DNA of 64,000 nucleotides, from positions 1-64,000 of the forward strand of contig JANPDL010000007.1 in assembly GCA_031431475.1 (NCBI GenBank), written 5' to 3'. The notes below the pieces were generated by a model. That model was not told the DNA's origin. It was given only the letters and a program-made list of their open reading frames with translations, and ran no database searches. Source of the stretch: JADCCX01 sp031431475. GTDB taxonomy: Bacteria > Pseudomonadota > Alphaproteobacteria > Rhizobiales > Beijerinckiaceae. Position 1 is the first letter of the stretch. Each line of letters opens with the position of its first letter. The translations under genes were made by a program, and so were the position numbers. This document shows, one piece after another, positions 52,159-61,357 of this stretch.

Positions 52159-54471
52159 CTACGCCTCGCGGGGATTACCCGGAAGAAGCGTGCGTGCACC
52201 CCGGACGGGCAGGGAAAGCATCACGATGGTTCCCACGCCAAGCTTTGAACGGACCTTGATGCCACCGCCATGAAGCTCGGCCAGCGACCGTGCAATGGCA
52301 AATCCTAGCCCTGATCCCTTGAAGCCATTTTCGATGATCGCACCGTTCTGTTCGAAGGGCCGACCCATCTTCTCCAGATCGTCGTGGCTGATGCCACCGC
52401 CGTTGTCCTGGAAGAAGAGATGGATGGTCTCGCCGACACGTTTGGCCCTGAGTCCGGCATGACCGCCTTCAGGAGTAAACTTCACAGCGTTGCCCAGAAG
52501 GCTCCCGATGATTTGCCGGAAAGCTTTACGATCCCCAATGACGTGAAGAGGTCCTGTTGTATCGATCTCCAGGGTTATGCCGCGATCTGCTGCTACATCC
52601 TGTAGTCTTGTCGTCGTTTCCTGAACGATCTCGGCAAGCGGTACCTGCTTGCGCTCCAGCTTGACCCGTCCAGCTTCAAGGCTTGACATATCGAGAATGT
52701 CGCTGATCACCTCAAGGAGATAGCGGCCGCTCTCGCCGATATTCCGGACGTATTCGATATAGCGATCATTGCCGACCGCGCCATAGATGCCGCTCTCCAT
52801 CATTTCAGCAAAACCGATGATGTGGCCCAATGGCGTACGCAATTCGTGGCTCATATTGGCGAGGAATTCGGCTTTTGCACGGTTTGCACTTTCGGCCTGC
52901 GCCTTCTGCTCGAGATGACTTTCCGCCAGCTCCGACAGCGTGATGGCCTGCTGCTGCAAACGACTGCGTGAACGCTCCAGATCCTCGACTGTTTTTTCCA
53001 ATACCATATTGCTGGCTGCGAGCGATTCTTCATAGGCCTTGTGCGGCGAGATATCGGAGCTGACGGAGACATGGCCGCCGTCCTTCGTGGCGCGCTCGTT
53101 AACCTGGAACCAGCGACCGTCGGCGAGGTTGATCTCGTAGCTGCGGTTACCAGTGGCTTCGCATTCGCTGATCGTCTGCTCGAAGGCGATATGCCCTATA
53201 TTGGTGTTGCTGTTAATCGCATCAAGCGAAACGCCAGCGCGCATCAGATCAGGTGGCAGGGCATGCAGCCGCTGGTATTTGGTGTTGGCTACGACAAGAT
53301 TTTGGCGGGCATCAAACAGGGCAAAAGCTTCAGAGATTGTCTCGATGGCGTCGCGCACCCGCATATCCGCCGTTGCCCGTTGTTCAGCTTGTGCGCGCTG
53401 CTCCGTCACATCGACCGCAATGCCAACGAGGTGGGGCATTTCGCTGTCTCTCGTGAGTTCACCACGCGCGCGGATCCAGACCCAGTGACCATCAGCGTGG
53501 AGCAGGCGAAACTCCTGATCGATGCTGTGCTGTTGCTTGCCTGCCAGCATATCAGCGGCCTCGAACGGATGAAAGTCTGAGGGGTGCAACCACTCCCGGA
53601 TGTCACCGAACGAGAGAAACTCGTCCTGCCGTTCGCGGCCCAGCAGGGCATACATGCTGTCGGACCAGAAGATACGACCGCGCGGGATATCCCAGTCCCA
53701 CAGGCCGGAGCGACCGCTGCTGAGGACGCGGTCGATGCGGTAGCGAACCTCCGCGCAGATCACATCGGCCTCCCGTGCGCGGGAACTCTGTTGAAAGAAG
53801 GCGATCCCCAGTGCGCTGATCACGATGGTTGCGGCAGAGGCGAGAAGGGCCAGTGAGACCGCGCGGTTGCGCCAGGTGGAGATCGCGCTGCTGACAGGCT
53901 GGATCATTGCAAACTGGCCGAGTCCGACAGGGAGATTGCGGACAGTGGCCAGCGCATCTGTACCATCTGCGAGGGTGATCCGCATCACGCCGGCCCGGTC
54001 TCCCATCACCGAGAGTGGTTGCGAATTGCCCAGAATTGATTCGAGCGTACTGCCAAGAGTAGCCGTCACGCTGCTGGCGACAATAGTGCCTTTTACATTC
54101 ACCAGAAACGCACGACGGTCACTGTCGAGTGCATAGGGTGCAAGTGCGGCCCGCAGGTTGCCTGTAAGGTTTTTGTCGGCAAGATCTCCCAACGGCGCAA
54201 GTTCGATCGGGAGATCAATCGCCGTGATGGTGCTGACCAGTTCCATATCCATACGGGCGATGGCAATGGCTTCCGAGCGTCCATTGTTCAGCTGGATGAT
54301 GACGCCTGTCCATGTAGCGCCAAGGAATATGAGGATGAGGAAAGGTACAAGGCGACGGATGAGAGGTTCAGCTGCCACCTTTTGCAGATAGGCTGGATCG
54401 GCGACGGCCTTGGCCAGCCCCGCGATCGTACCCGTGCGCAAGAAGGCGCTGGACGCGTTAATGCGCGCCAT
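52159..54471 (-). CDS. pleC: PAS-containing sensor histidine kinase, PleC-like
   Basis: 770 residues from the ATG at 54471, which has GAGG eight bases upstream (54489 and 54531 are other starts). Two transmembrane helices (about 35-55 and 205-225) enclose a periplasmic loop. Two PAS domains follow (about 260-375 and 385-490), then a coiled linker, HisKA with NMSHELRTPLGHIIGF and HATPase (GNAVKFTPEGG, DNGGGI, GSGLGFAIA). The H-box is that of the DivJ/PleC/PdhS group, which acts on DivK. In S. meliloti pleC lies beside glnE, as here. Assignment to PleC rather than a sister kinase rests on this gene order. Confidence 0.72.
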   Translation of the reverse strand: MARINASSAFLRTGTIAGLAKAVADPAYLQKVAAEPLIRRLVPFLILIFLGATWTGVIIQLNNGRSEAIAIARMDMELVSTITAIDLPIELAPLGDLADKNLTGNLRAALAPYALDSDRRAFLVNVKGTIVASSVTATLGSTLESILGNSQPLSVMGDRAGVMRITLADGTDALATVRNLPVGLGQFAMIQPVSSAISTWRNRAVSLALLASAATIVISALGIAFFQQSSRAREADVICAEVRYRIDRVLSSGRSGLWDWDIPRGRIFWSDSMYALLGRERQDEFLSFGDIREWLHPSDFHPFEAADMLAGKQQHSIDQEFRLLHADGHWVWIRARGELTRDSEMPHLVGIAVDVTEQRAQAEQRATADMRVRDAIETISEAFALFDARQNLVVANTKYQRLHALPPDLMRAGVSLDAINSNTNIGHIAFEQTISECEATGNRSYEINLADGRWFQVNERATKDGGHVSVSSDISPHKAYEESLAASNMVLEKTVEDLERSRSRLQQQAITLSELAESHLEQKAQAESANRAKAEFLANMSHELRTPLGHIIGFAEMMESGIYGAVGNDRYIEYVRNIGESGRYLLEVISDILDMSSLEAGRVKLERKQVPLAEIVQETTTRLQDVAADRGITLEIDTTGPLHVIGDRKAFRQIIGSLLGNAVKFTPEGGHAGLRAKRVGETIHLFFQDNGGGISHDDLEKMGRPFEQNGAIIENGFKGSGLGFAIARSLAELHGGGIKVRSKLGVGTIVMLSLPVRGARTLLPGNPREA

Positions 54472-54568
54472 CGTTGGCCTCACTCTCATTCTAAAATGAA
54501 CGATCTGGCGCGCCCCTTGGCACCGAATCACCCCTAATTGAATCGCAGGGGGTGTTTCTGTCCAGAGC

Positions 54569-54583
54569 TTATTAAAAGGTTAA
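54569..54583 (-). promoter_or_regulatory. CtrA-like box upstream of the PleC-like gene
   Basis: TTAT-N7-TTAA, one mismatch from the CtrA consensus TTAA-N7-TTAA, about 100 bases before the start codon in an AT-rich gap. Chance occurrence in such sequence is possible. Confidence 0.3.
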
Positions 54584-54657
54584 ATCAAAAATATTGAGGT
54601 TTTGAAGAGGGTGAGTCTTTCCTGCATCACAATCAACTGTGTTGCCCAAACGCTCCG

Positions 54658-57285
54658 TCAGGTCAGAGTGCGTTCGACGATATCGCGGAGGTCGCGCGAC
54701 AGGTTGTTTTGGTTCGATATCCGCATGAGCACGTCCTCTGCTTTGGTACGGCGGGACACGTCCATATTCCGCCAGCTGCGGAAGGCTGTCATGATGCGTG
54801 CCGCAACCTGTGGATTTTTGGCGTCGATCTGCAGGATCATTTCAGCCGCGAACTGATATCCCAATCCGTCAGGGCGATTGAACTGCGTGGCGTTCGACAT
54901 GGCGAAGCCACCGATCAGCGCCCGCGTGCGGTTGGGATTGGCCAGGCTGAAGGCGGGATGACTCATCAGGCTGCGGACGCGGTCGAGCGTATCGGCGTCT
55001 GCTGTGACGGCCTGCAGGGCGAACCATTTGTCCATCACCAGCGGGTTGTGCTGGAAATCCTGCTCGAACCGGGCGAGCGCACTCTCCTTAAGCGGCCCGC
55101 CTGCATGGGCCAGGATCGCCAGCGCTGCAAAGCGGTCCGTCATGTTGTTGGCGGTGGAGAACTGCTCGAACGCGCATTCCATCGCGCCGGGCGCGTCACC
55201 CACAACAAGCAGGTCGAGAGCAGCATTGCGCAAGGCCCTGCGTCCTGCATCGGCAGCACCCGGTGAATAGGCGCTAATGATGCGAAACTCTGAATGAATA
55301 CGCGCCGCCACATCAGCCGCATGCGCACCTATTTCACGCCGCAGGGTCATGCGGGCCAGATGGATCGCATCCGGGTCCACGTCCTCGCCGATCTCGCGGG
55401 CGATATCCTGTTCGCTCGGCAGGGTGACAGCCAGAGCGGTGAACGCCGGGTCTGTATTGCCATTGGCCAGGCACTCACCGATGGCTTCGGCCAGTTCTTC
55501 ATGCACCAGCGCTGGCCGCGCTTCCCGTACTGCCTGCGTCGAAAGTTTCAGGGTGCGCATCGCGAGGGTTTGCAGGGATTGCCAGCGATTGAAGGGATCG
55601 CTGTCACGCCGTGCCAGCGTCAGCAACTCGGGATCGGTCAAATCCAGGTCGATGTTGACTGGAGCGGAAAAGCCACGAAGCAGCGACGGCACTGCCGATT
55701 TAACCATATCAGGGAAGCGAACTGTTAGTTCCGGCCTGTCCAGCACGATCAATGTCTGGTCAGCCGTGTCCGTGTCGCCCACACTGTCCACAAACCCCAG
55801 CGCAACGGGGATGACTTGCGGTCGCTTGTCCGGCTGTCCCGGTGTTGGCGAGGTCTGCTGGCGCAGCGTTAGCGCAAGCTCGCGGGTTTCGTCATCATAG
55901 GCGCGGCTGATCGTGACCCTTGGCGTTCCGGCTTGCTCATACCACTGGCTGAAATGGCCCAGATCCCTGCCGCTGGATTCGGCAAAGCAGGCGATGAACT
56001 GCTCGATGGTAGCGGCGTCGCCGTCGTGCCGCGTGAAGTAGATATCCATGCCGATCCGGAAGGCCTCGTCTCCGATCAGCAGCTTCAGCATGCGGATGAC
56101 TTCGGCACCTTTTTCGTAGACCGTCGCGGTGTAGAAGTTGTTGATCTCGCGGTAGGCCGTCGGCCGCACGGGATGGGCGAGGGGCCCTGCGTCCTCGACG
56201 AACTGGCGCGAGCGCAATTCCCGAACATCCATGATGCGCTTGACAGCGCGCGAGCGCATGTCGGACGAGAATTCCTGATCGCGGAACACCGTCAGGCCTT
56301 CCTTGAGGCATAGCTGGAACCAGTCGCGGCAGGTGATGCGGTTGCCGGTCCAGTTGTGGAAATACTCGTGCGCGATGATGGCCTCGATCAGCGCATAATC
56401 CGTGTCGGTCGCGGTTTCGGATGAAGCCAGAACGTACTTGTCGTTGAAGATATTGAGACCCTTGTTCTCCATCGCGCCCATGTTGAAATCCGACACGGCG
56501 ACAATGTTGAAGACGTCGAGATCATAGGCGCGGCCGAAGGCCTGCTCGTCCCAGAGCATGGAGCGCTTGAGCGAATCCATGGCGTAATGGGCCTGGTCTT
56601 CCTTGCCCTTCTCGACATAGATGCCGAGCGCCACATCGCGGCCTTCGCTGGTGACAAAGCGATCATGAATCGCGCTCAGATCACCGCCAACCATGGCGAA
56701 GAGATAGCAGGGCTTGGGATGCGGATCGTCCCAGACCACGTAATGGCGGCCCGTGCCAGCGATATCGCCCTGTTCCACCAGATTGCCGTTGGCAAGGAGA
56801 ACAGGCGCTTCCGCCTTGTCTGCTTCCAGCCGGACGCGGTAGGTCGCCATGACATCGGGGCGATCCGGGAAATAGCTGATGCGGCGGAAGCCATCGGCCT
56901 CGCATTGCGTGGTGTAGACCCCGCTGGAGCGGTAGAGCCCCATCAGCTTGCTGTTGGCGGTGGGGTCTATGATGGTTTCGATGGTGAGATTGAAAGGGCG
57001 CTGCGGCGGCGCTTTCAGGACCAGCTTGTCCGGGGTCGCTTCGTAAGCTGAGGGCGGCAATGGTGCGCCATCCAGAGCAATGGCATGCAACGCCAGTTCG
57101 TCGCCATCGAACACCAGTGGAACTGCACCGGCGATGCGGGCCGGATTGGGCTTCACCCGGCTGGTGACGACAACCTTCGTCTGCGTGGGATGGAGGCTGA
57201 CGGAGATGTGAACCCTGTCCACCAGATAATCCGGTGTCTTGTACTCGGAAAGCCGTATCACCTGTGGTGTCCTGTCATGCAGCAT
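54658..57285 (-). CDS. pepN: Aminopeptidase N (M1 family)
   Basis: 875 residues of the PepN metallopeptidase family. The exopeptidase motif GAMEN is near residue 271, the zinc motif HEYFHNW near 304 and the third zinc ligand in LKEGLTVFRDQEF about 20 residues later. The C-terminal half is the helical PepN domain (DUF3458). It removes N-terminal residues from peptides in the cytoplasm. The start at 57285 gives the usual N-terminus (IRLSEYKTPDYLVD). It lies upstream of the PleC-like gene on the same strand. Confidence 0.95.
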   Translation of the reverse strand: MLHDRTPQVIRLSEYKTPDYLVDRVHISVSLHPTQTKVVVTSRVKPNPARIAGAVPLVFDGDELALHAIALDGAPLPPSAYEATPDKLVLKAPPQRPFNLTIETIIDPTANSKLMGLYRSSGVYTTQCEADGFRRISYFPDRPDVMATYRVRLEADKAEAPVLLANGNLVEQGDIAGTGRHYVVWDDPHPKPCYLFAMVGGDLSAIHDRFVTSEGRDVALGIYVEKGKEDQAHYAMDSLKRSMLWDEQAFGRAYDLDVFNIVAVSDFNMGAMENKGLNIFNDKYVLASSETATDTDYALIEAIIAHEYFHNWTGNRITCRDWFQLCLKEGLTVFRDQEFSSDMRSRAVKRIMDVRELRSRQFVEDAGPLAHPVRPTAYREINNFYTATVYEKGAEVIRMLKLLIGDEAFRIGMDIYFTRHDGDAATIEQFIACFAESSGRDLGHFSQWYEQAGTPRVTISRAYDDETRELALTLRQQTSPTPGQPDKRPQVIPVALGFVDSVGDTDTADQTLIVLDRPELTVRFPDMVKSAVPSLLRGFSAPVNIDLDLTDPELLTLARRDSDPFNRWQSLQTLAMRTLKLSTQAVREARPALVHEELAEAIGECLANGNTDPAFTALAVTLPSEQDIAREIGEDVDPDAIHLARMTLRREIGAHAADVAARIHSEFRIISAYSPGAADAGRRALRNAALDLLVVGDAPGAMECAFEQFSTANNMTDRFAALAILAHAGGPLKESALARFEQDFQHNPLVMDKWFALQAVTADADTLDRVRSLMSHPAFSLANPNRTRALIGGFAMSNATQFNRPDGLGYQFAAEMILQIDAKNPQVAARIMTAFRSWRNMDVSRRTKAEDVLMRISNQNNLSRDLRDIVERTLT

Positions 57286-57397
57286 GGCTTCATTGGATCG
57301 AAATTCAGCACCCGATACACTGACGCTTCACTCTGGTATTGCGCCGAACGGCATGAGTGTCCATCTTTCCCGAAGCAATCACACAGGGATTTGACCA

Positions 57398-57841
57398 ATG
57401 GAATATCTCCACACGATGATCCGCGTCGGCAAAGTCGATGCCGCGCTGGATTTCTTCTGCAACAAGCTTGGCATGGTGGAGGTCCGCCGCAACGAGAGCG
57501 AGAAGGGGCGTTTCACGCTGATCTTCCTCGCGACACCGGCGGATGAGTCGAAAGGCGCCTCCGCCAACAAGACGCCGCTGCTGGAGTTGACCCACAACTG
57601 GGACGAGACGAGCTACACAGGCGGGCGCAGTTTCGGCCATCTCGCCTACCGGGTGGATGACATCTACGCGACCTGTGACCGGCTGATGAAGGCAGGCGTG
57701 ACGATCAACCGGCCACCGCGCGACGGCTATATGGCTTTCGTCAAATCGCCGGATGGGATTTCGGTGGAGTTGCTACAGAAGGGTGAGGCGAAAGCGGTGG
57801 CGGAGCCTTGGGCGAGCATGGGGAATACGGGGAGCTGGTGA
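57398..57841 (+). CDS. gloA: Lactoylglutathione lyase (glyoxalase I)
   Basis: 147 residues. All four metal ligands of glyoxalase I are in place: His5 (YLHTMIRVG), Glu63 (LLELTHNWD), His81 (SFGHLAYRV) and Glu124 (ISVELLQKG). It converts the methylglyoxal-glutathione adduct to lactoylglutathione. An HTH gene follows after five bases and may be co-transcribed. Confidence 0.95.
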   Translation: MEYLHTMIRVGKVDAALDFFCNKLGMVEVRRNESEKGRFTLIFLATPADESKGASANKTPLLELTHNWDETSYTGGRSFGHLAYRVDDIYATCDRLMKAGVTINRPPRDGYMAFVKSPDGISVELLQKGEAKAVAEPWASMGNTGSW

Positions 57842-57846
57842 AGGGG

Positions 57847-58146
57847 ATGAAAGCAACAATCAAGGCTTCTGATCTTCATGCCGAGAGCATGAAGAATGAT
57901 CCTGAGTACGCTGCCGCCTACGACTCGCTGGAAGAGGAATTCGCGCTGATCGACACGTTGCTGCGCGCCCGCAAGCGCGCCAAGCTCACGCAGGCCGAAG
58001 TGGCGAGCCGCATGGGCACGACAGAGAGCGCCGTATCGCGGCTGGAGAGCGGACGGGCGCGGCCAAGCACGCGAACGCTGGGAAAGTATGCGGCGGCGAA
58101 GGGGCATCGGGTGGCGATCAGGCTGGAACCTGTAAAGGTACCCTAG
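57847..58146 (+). CDS. XRE/HigA-like HTH regulator without toxin
   Basis: 99 residues with a helix-turn-helix (KLTQAEVASRMGTTESAVSRLESG, split as LTQAEVASRMG and ESAVSRLESG, about 50-75) after an N-terminal helix (DPEYAAAYDSLEEEFALIDTL, split as DPEYAAAYDSL and EEFALIDTL). This is the form of HigA-type antitoxins, which usually follow a RelE-family toxin gene. Here the upstream gene is gloA, so it is an orphan or serves as a regulator. AAGGGG precedes the ATG at 57847. Its stop shares CTAG with the convergent antitoxin gene. Confidence 0.82.
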   Translation: MKATIKASDLHAESMKNDPEYAAAYDSLEEEFALIDTLLRARKRAKLTQAEVASRMGTTESAVSRLESGRARPSTRTLGKYAAAKGHRVAIRLEPVKVP

Positions 58147-58427
58147 ACCAGTTCGAGGCGCAGCTCACGGCCAACAATCTTGGCCGCCCGTTGCAGCGTC
58201 TCAAGGGTCACGCCGCCATTGTCGGGGTCAAGCAAGCGGTCAAGCTGGGCGCGGCTGGTGTGCATCTGTTCGGCCATGGCGACCTTGGTGATGCCCCTGG
58301 CTTTCATCGCCTCGGCAATCTGCAGCGCAATGACTGCCTTGATTGCGGCAGTCGTGACCTCCTCGCGGATACCTTCCGCGTCAAGCCAGCTCTCGAACGT
58401 CGAGCCATGATGCGGGTTCTTCTTCAT
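58143..58427 (-). CDS. HTH antitoxin of a type II toxin-antitoxin pair
   Basis: 94 residues with a helix-turn-helix (KVAMAEQMHTSRAQLDRLLD) in the C-terminal half (about 45-85). It follows the toxin gene with a four-base overlap, the toxin-first order of HigBA-like systems. By family it binds the toxin and represses the operon. The 3' end overlaps the convergent XRE gene by four bases. Confidence 0.85.
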   Translation of the reverse strand: MKKNPHHGSTFESWLDAEGIREEVTTAAIKAVIALQIAEAMKARGITKVAMAEQMHTSRAQLDRLLDPDNGGVTLETLQRAAKIVGRELRLELV

Positions 58428-58774
58428 TTTGAAACGTCCTTCATTCGTTTGGTAGCGAGCTTCAAATCCTCAGCGGGCGTTTTCTGTGTTTTCTTGATGA
58501 AGGCGTGAAGCGCAAAAATCTCGCCCTCGTAAAAACAGAAAAGTAGCCGCGCTTCCCGCTTGCTCGGAAGCGATGACCGCACCTCCCATAACCCGCCGCC
58601 CAATGGACAACACACGGGCAAACCGATGGGCCAACCAAACTGGACAGTTGAAATATCGCGCCCGATGACACGCTTGTCTTCAGGCGGCAATGCAATCAGC
58701 CAGTCGCGGACCACGTCACGTCCCTGACCGGACTGCCAAAAGCGCAAAGGGACAGGTTTGAGAGACGCAATCAT
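58424..58774 (-). CDS. RelE/HigB-type toxin (phage Gp49-like family)
   Basis: 116 residues matching the Gp49/HigB-like family: VRDWLIALPPEDKRVIGRDI, then WEVRSSLPSKREARLLFCFYEGEIFALHAFIKKTQKTP, recognisable by LWEVRSSL, ARLLFCFY and LHAFIKKTQKTP. Members are ribosome-dependent mRNA interferases. It is the first gene of the pair with the antitoxin downstream. Confidence 0.87.
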   Translation of the reverse strand: MIASLKPVPLRFWQSGQGRDVVRDWLIALPPEDKRVIGRDISTVQFGWPIGLPVCCPLGGGLWEVRSSLPSKREARLLFCFYEGEIFALHAFIKKTQKTPAEDLKLATKRMKDVSK

Positions 58775-58840
58775 TCAAAAAGCAATGTATCATAATAGAT
58801 ACGTTTTGCCAGCTTTTTCTGCGCTGCCTGAGACGCAAGC

Positions 58841-60001
58841 CTACCCCCCAATAAAATGCGGCACAAACCGCGCGGTATCCCGCGTGATCCCCCCTGCATC
58901 CTCGCGGATGCCGATGCCTGCCGCCTCGCTCGCCACCACCCATGATCCGATGATCGCGTGGCCGCCTTCGAAGGTCGCGACCGGGGCCAGCGCCTGCACG
59001 ATTCCCGGGCCACCGTAGTCGCCCGGTGTGCTTTCGATCTCGCCGCTGGCGCGGATGATGCGGATGTTGGCGCCTTCGCGGGAATGCAGCGGTTTTTCCA
59101 CGCGGTCACCCAACTGCGCGGCGCGGGGGTCTTGCGTGAAATAGCTTGGCAGCAGGTTCTTGTGGTTGGGGGCCATCTCCCAAAGCATCGGCAGCAGGCC
59201 CTTGGTGGAGAGCAGCGCTTTCCACGGCGGCTCGATGAACTGGGTGCGGCAGCGTGGGAGATTTTTGGCGAATTCCTCGCGGAACAGCCATTCCCACGGG
59301 TAGAGCTTGAACAGCACCTGGATCAGCGCGTCGTCGAGGTCCGTGAACAGGCCTTCGCCGTTGATGCCGATGTCGCCGATGGCGAGTTCCTTCGTTTCGA
59401 GCCCGCCCTGCCGCGCACAATCCGCGAGATAGGCCACCGTCGCCTTGTCCTCCACACTGTCCGCGACGGAAGCCAGATGCAGCAGAAAATTCTGGCCGCG
59501 CCGGATATTCTTGAACGCGGCAACCAGCCGCTCATGCAGCGAATTGAACTGGTCCGAGCCCGCAGGCAATTTGCCCGCCGCCATCTGCTCCTCCAGCCAT
59601 GTCCACTGGAACACGGCGGCCTCGAACAGCGATGTCGGCGTATCGGCGTTGTATTCCAGCAGCTTGGCCGGACCCTTGCCGTTGTAGGCGAAGTCGAAGC
59701 GGCCATAGAGATTGCGGTCGCCGCGGCCCCAGCTTTCGCGGATGAAGGTCCAGTAGGCGTCCGGAATGTCGAGCTGTTTCAGGATCGTCTCGTGCTTCAT
59801 CGCCTCCTTGACGAAGGCGAGGCACATCTGCTCGAGCTCGCCGGTCGGTGTCTCGATATCCTCCTCGATCTCTCGCAGGGAAAACCGCCAGGCCACGGTT
59901 TCATCCCAGTAGACCGCGCCGCCGATGGTGTGGAACGGGAAACCATAAGCCTCGGCTTTTGTTCGCCAGTCAGGCCTTTCCGTCAGCCGGATACGGTCCA
60001 T
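58841..60001 (-). CDS. Glutathionylspermidine synthase-like ATP-grasp protein
   Basis: 386 residues, the same length as E. coli YgiC/YjfC. Segments typical of the glutathionylspermidine synthase C-terminal fold are DWRTKAEAYGFPFHTI, YGRFDFAYNGKGPAKLLEYNADTPTSL, recognisable by GRFDFAYNG and LLEYNADTPTS, and YPWEWLFREEFAKNL. ATP-grasp ligase activity is likely, but the substrate is unproven because the amidase half of true glutathionylspermidine synthase is missing. It is the last of three genes with DUF350 and DUF1190 proteins, as in the yjfLMC cluster of E. coli. Confidence 0.87.
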   Translation of the reverse strand: MDRIRLTERPDWRTKAEAYGFPFHTIGGAVYWDETVAWRFSLREIEEDIETPTGELEQMCLAFVKEAMKHETILKQLDIPDAYWTFIRESWGRGDRNLYGRFDFAYNGKGPAKLLEYNADTPTSLFEAAVFQWTWLEEQMAAGKLPAGSDQFNSLHERLVAAFKNIRRGQNFLLHLASVADSVEDKATVAYLADCARQGGLETKELAIGDIGINGEGLFTDLDDALIQVLFKLYPWEWLFREEFAKNLPRCRTQFIEPPWKALLSTKGLLPMLWEMAPNHKNLLPSYFTQDPRAAQLGDRVEKPLHSREGANIRIIRASGEIESTPGDYGGPGIVQALAPVATFEGGHAIIGSWVVASEAAGIGIREDAGGITRDTARFVPHFIGG

Positions 60002-60004
60002 CGA

Positions 60005-60775
60005 TCACGATCCTGACGAGTGCGCGCTGCTGGTGGAGCCGAAGCCGCCGCGCGATACGGTGGACGAACTCGGACTGGAGTAAGTGGACGAGCGCGAGAC
60101 GCTGCTCGATGAGGACGGGCTGCTGAAGCTGGTGCTGCGGCTGACGCTCGTGCGGCTTGTGGTGCTGCGCGTGGGCAAAACCGTATCCGCGACGGAGGAG
60201 GTTGACGTGCGGCCAACGGTGCTGCCCGTGCCGGTGGAGTAGAACCAGTAGCTGCCTCCGGAGGACCTGTTGCCGCTGCTGCCGGAGTTGCTCGAACTGG
60301 GTGAACTGCGCGGCGCACATTCCGGCCGTTCCGCGACGCTGACGCCGGGCGGGCAGACGCCGGGGCCGGTGCGGGGCGGATAGAGCGGCTGGCTGCGCGC
60401 GGCGACGGCGTTGGTCAGGGAGCGTGCGATCAGGACTCCGGCGAGCGCAGGCACAAAGACCGACGCGCCATTCCATGTGGCGGGGCGGCACTGGCTGGCA
60501 CCATATTCGGTTTCGCAATCCGTCAACGCCTCGAACTTCGGTGCATCGGCAACGCTGACCTGTTCGGATTTGCCGAACTCAAGATCACAGGTCTGGGATG
60601 TCACGGCCTGTGACGCGCGGCATTCGTCGAGGGACGCGAAGGCCAGTGTCTGAAACCCGTCGCCCGGTTTGAGGGCGGGGTCCGCTGCCGGAATGGCTTG
60701 CTGGTTGCTGGGCCAGAGGGCCGCTGTCATCAGCAGGCCGACAGCCCCCAACGCGATGACTTCAGAGCGCTTCAA
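60005..60775 (-). CDS. DUF1190 (YgiB/YjfM-like) secreted protein
   Basis: 256 residues. A hydrophobic N-terminus (about 7-22) acts as signal or anchor. The DUF1190 core has FASLDECRASQ, CDLEFGKSEQV and CETEYGASQCRPA (about 50-110). The last 100 residues are almost all serine, threonine and glycine with a few arginines, a disordered tail. It overlaps the DUF350 gene by 14 bases and ends three bases before the ATP-grasp gene. Function is unknown. Confidence 0.83.
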   Translation of the reverse strand: MKRSEVIALGAVGLLMTAALWPSNQQAIPAADPALKPGDGFQTLAFASLDECRASQAVTSQTCDLEFGKSEQVSVADAPKFEALTDCETEYGASQCRPATWNGASVFVPALAGVLIARSLTNAVAARSQPLYPPRTGPGVCPPGVSVAERPECAPRSSPSSSNSGSSGNRSSGGSYWFYSTGTGSTVGRTSTSSVADTVLPTRSTTSRTSVSRSTSFSSPSSSSSVSRSSTYSSPSSSTVSRGGFGSTSSAHSSGS

Positions 60776-61205
60776 TGACGCCTCCTACGGTCGGATAATA
60801 GGTCATCGATGCAGAATTCAGCATGCCTGCTGTCAGCGATATCGCGGCGAGGATGATGGCGGTGGCGAGTGTGTTTTTCGAGATCTTGTCCGAGAGGCCG
60901 GGGATCAGTGTGCGCGCCAGTCCATAGGCCAGAAGCTGGACGATCAGCGCAATCGCGCCCCACAGGATGCAGTCAGGCACGCTGGAGGCCTGGGCGATGG
61001 CTTTGGACAGCGGCATCGCGAAAGCGACGAGCGAACTGCCCAGCGCCAGGGCGGCGGAGGCATTGCCCTCGCGGATGAGCTTGATCTCGTCATGGCCGGT
61101 GATGCGGATATAGATCACGGTGAAGACAAAACTGAGCGCCACACCGATGGCGGCGTAGAGGGCAAAATTTGGAATGCCGGACAGGGAAGGATAGAATGTG
61201 CCCAC
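60762..61205 (-). CDS. DUF350 (YjfL-like) membrane protein
   Basis: 147 residues with four hydrophobic helices in two similar halves (LYAAIGVALSFVFTVIYIRI, NASAALALGSSLVAFAMPLS, WGAIALIVQLLAYGLAR, LATAIILAAISLTAGMLN), the DUF350 pattern. First gene of the three-gene operon. Function is unknown; association with the ATP-grasp protein suggests a membrane-linked peptide or polyamine modification, which is inference. Confidence 0.85.
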   Translation of the reverse strand: MGTFYPSLSGIPNFALYAAIGVALSFVFTVIYIRITGHDEIKLIREGNASAALALGSSLVAFAMPLSKAIAQASSVPDCILWGAIALIVQLLAYGLARTLIPGLSDKISKNTLATAIILAAISLTAGMLNSASMTYYPTVGGVIEAL

Positions 61206-61286
61206 AAGACGCTCCTGATGTCACCGACATGATACGATATTGGCGAGACTAGGGCGGATTTCGCCTCTGCCGCAATGGCAAGAACG

Positions 61287-61319
61287 AAAAAAGAAAAGGC
61301 CACGGCTTCCGCCATGGCC
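61287..61319 (-). terminator. Rho-independent terminator after the TctC-like gene
   Basis: On the minus strand GGCCATGGC and GCCGTGGCC form a 9-bp stem with a 4-base loop, followed by TTTTCTTTTTT. It ends the tripartite transporter operon 39 bases past the stop codon. Confidence 0.9.
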
Positions 61320-61357
61320 CTTCTGCATTCCCGCAATGCGGTGTTGTCCGCTGTCAC

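Noticed and set aside
58958..60016. Plus-strand open frame of 352 codons opposite the ATP-grasp gene
   Set aside because: Antisense shadow; the minus-strand protein matches a known family over its full length.
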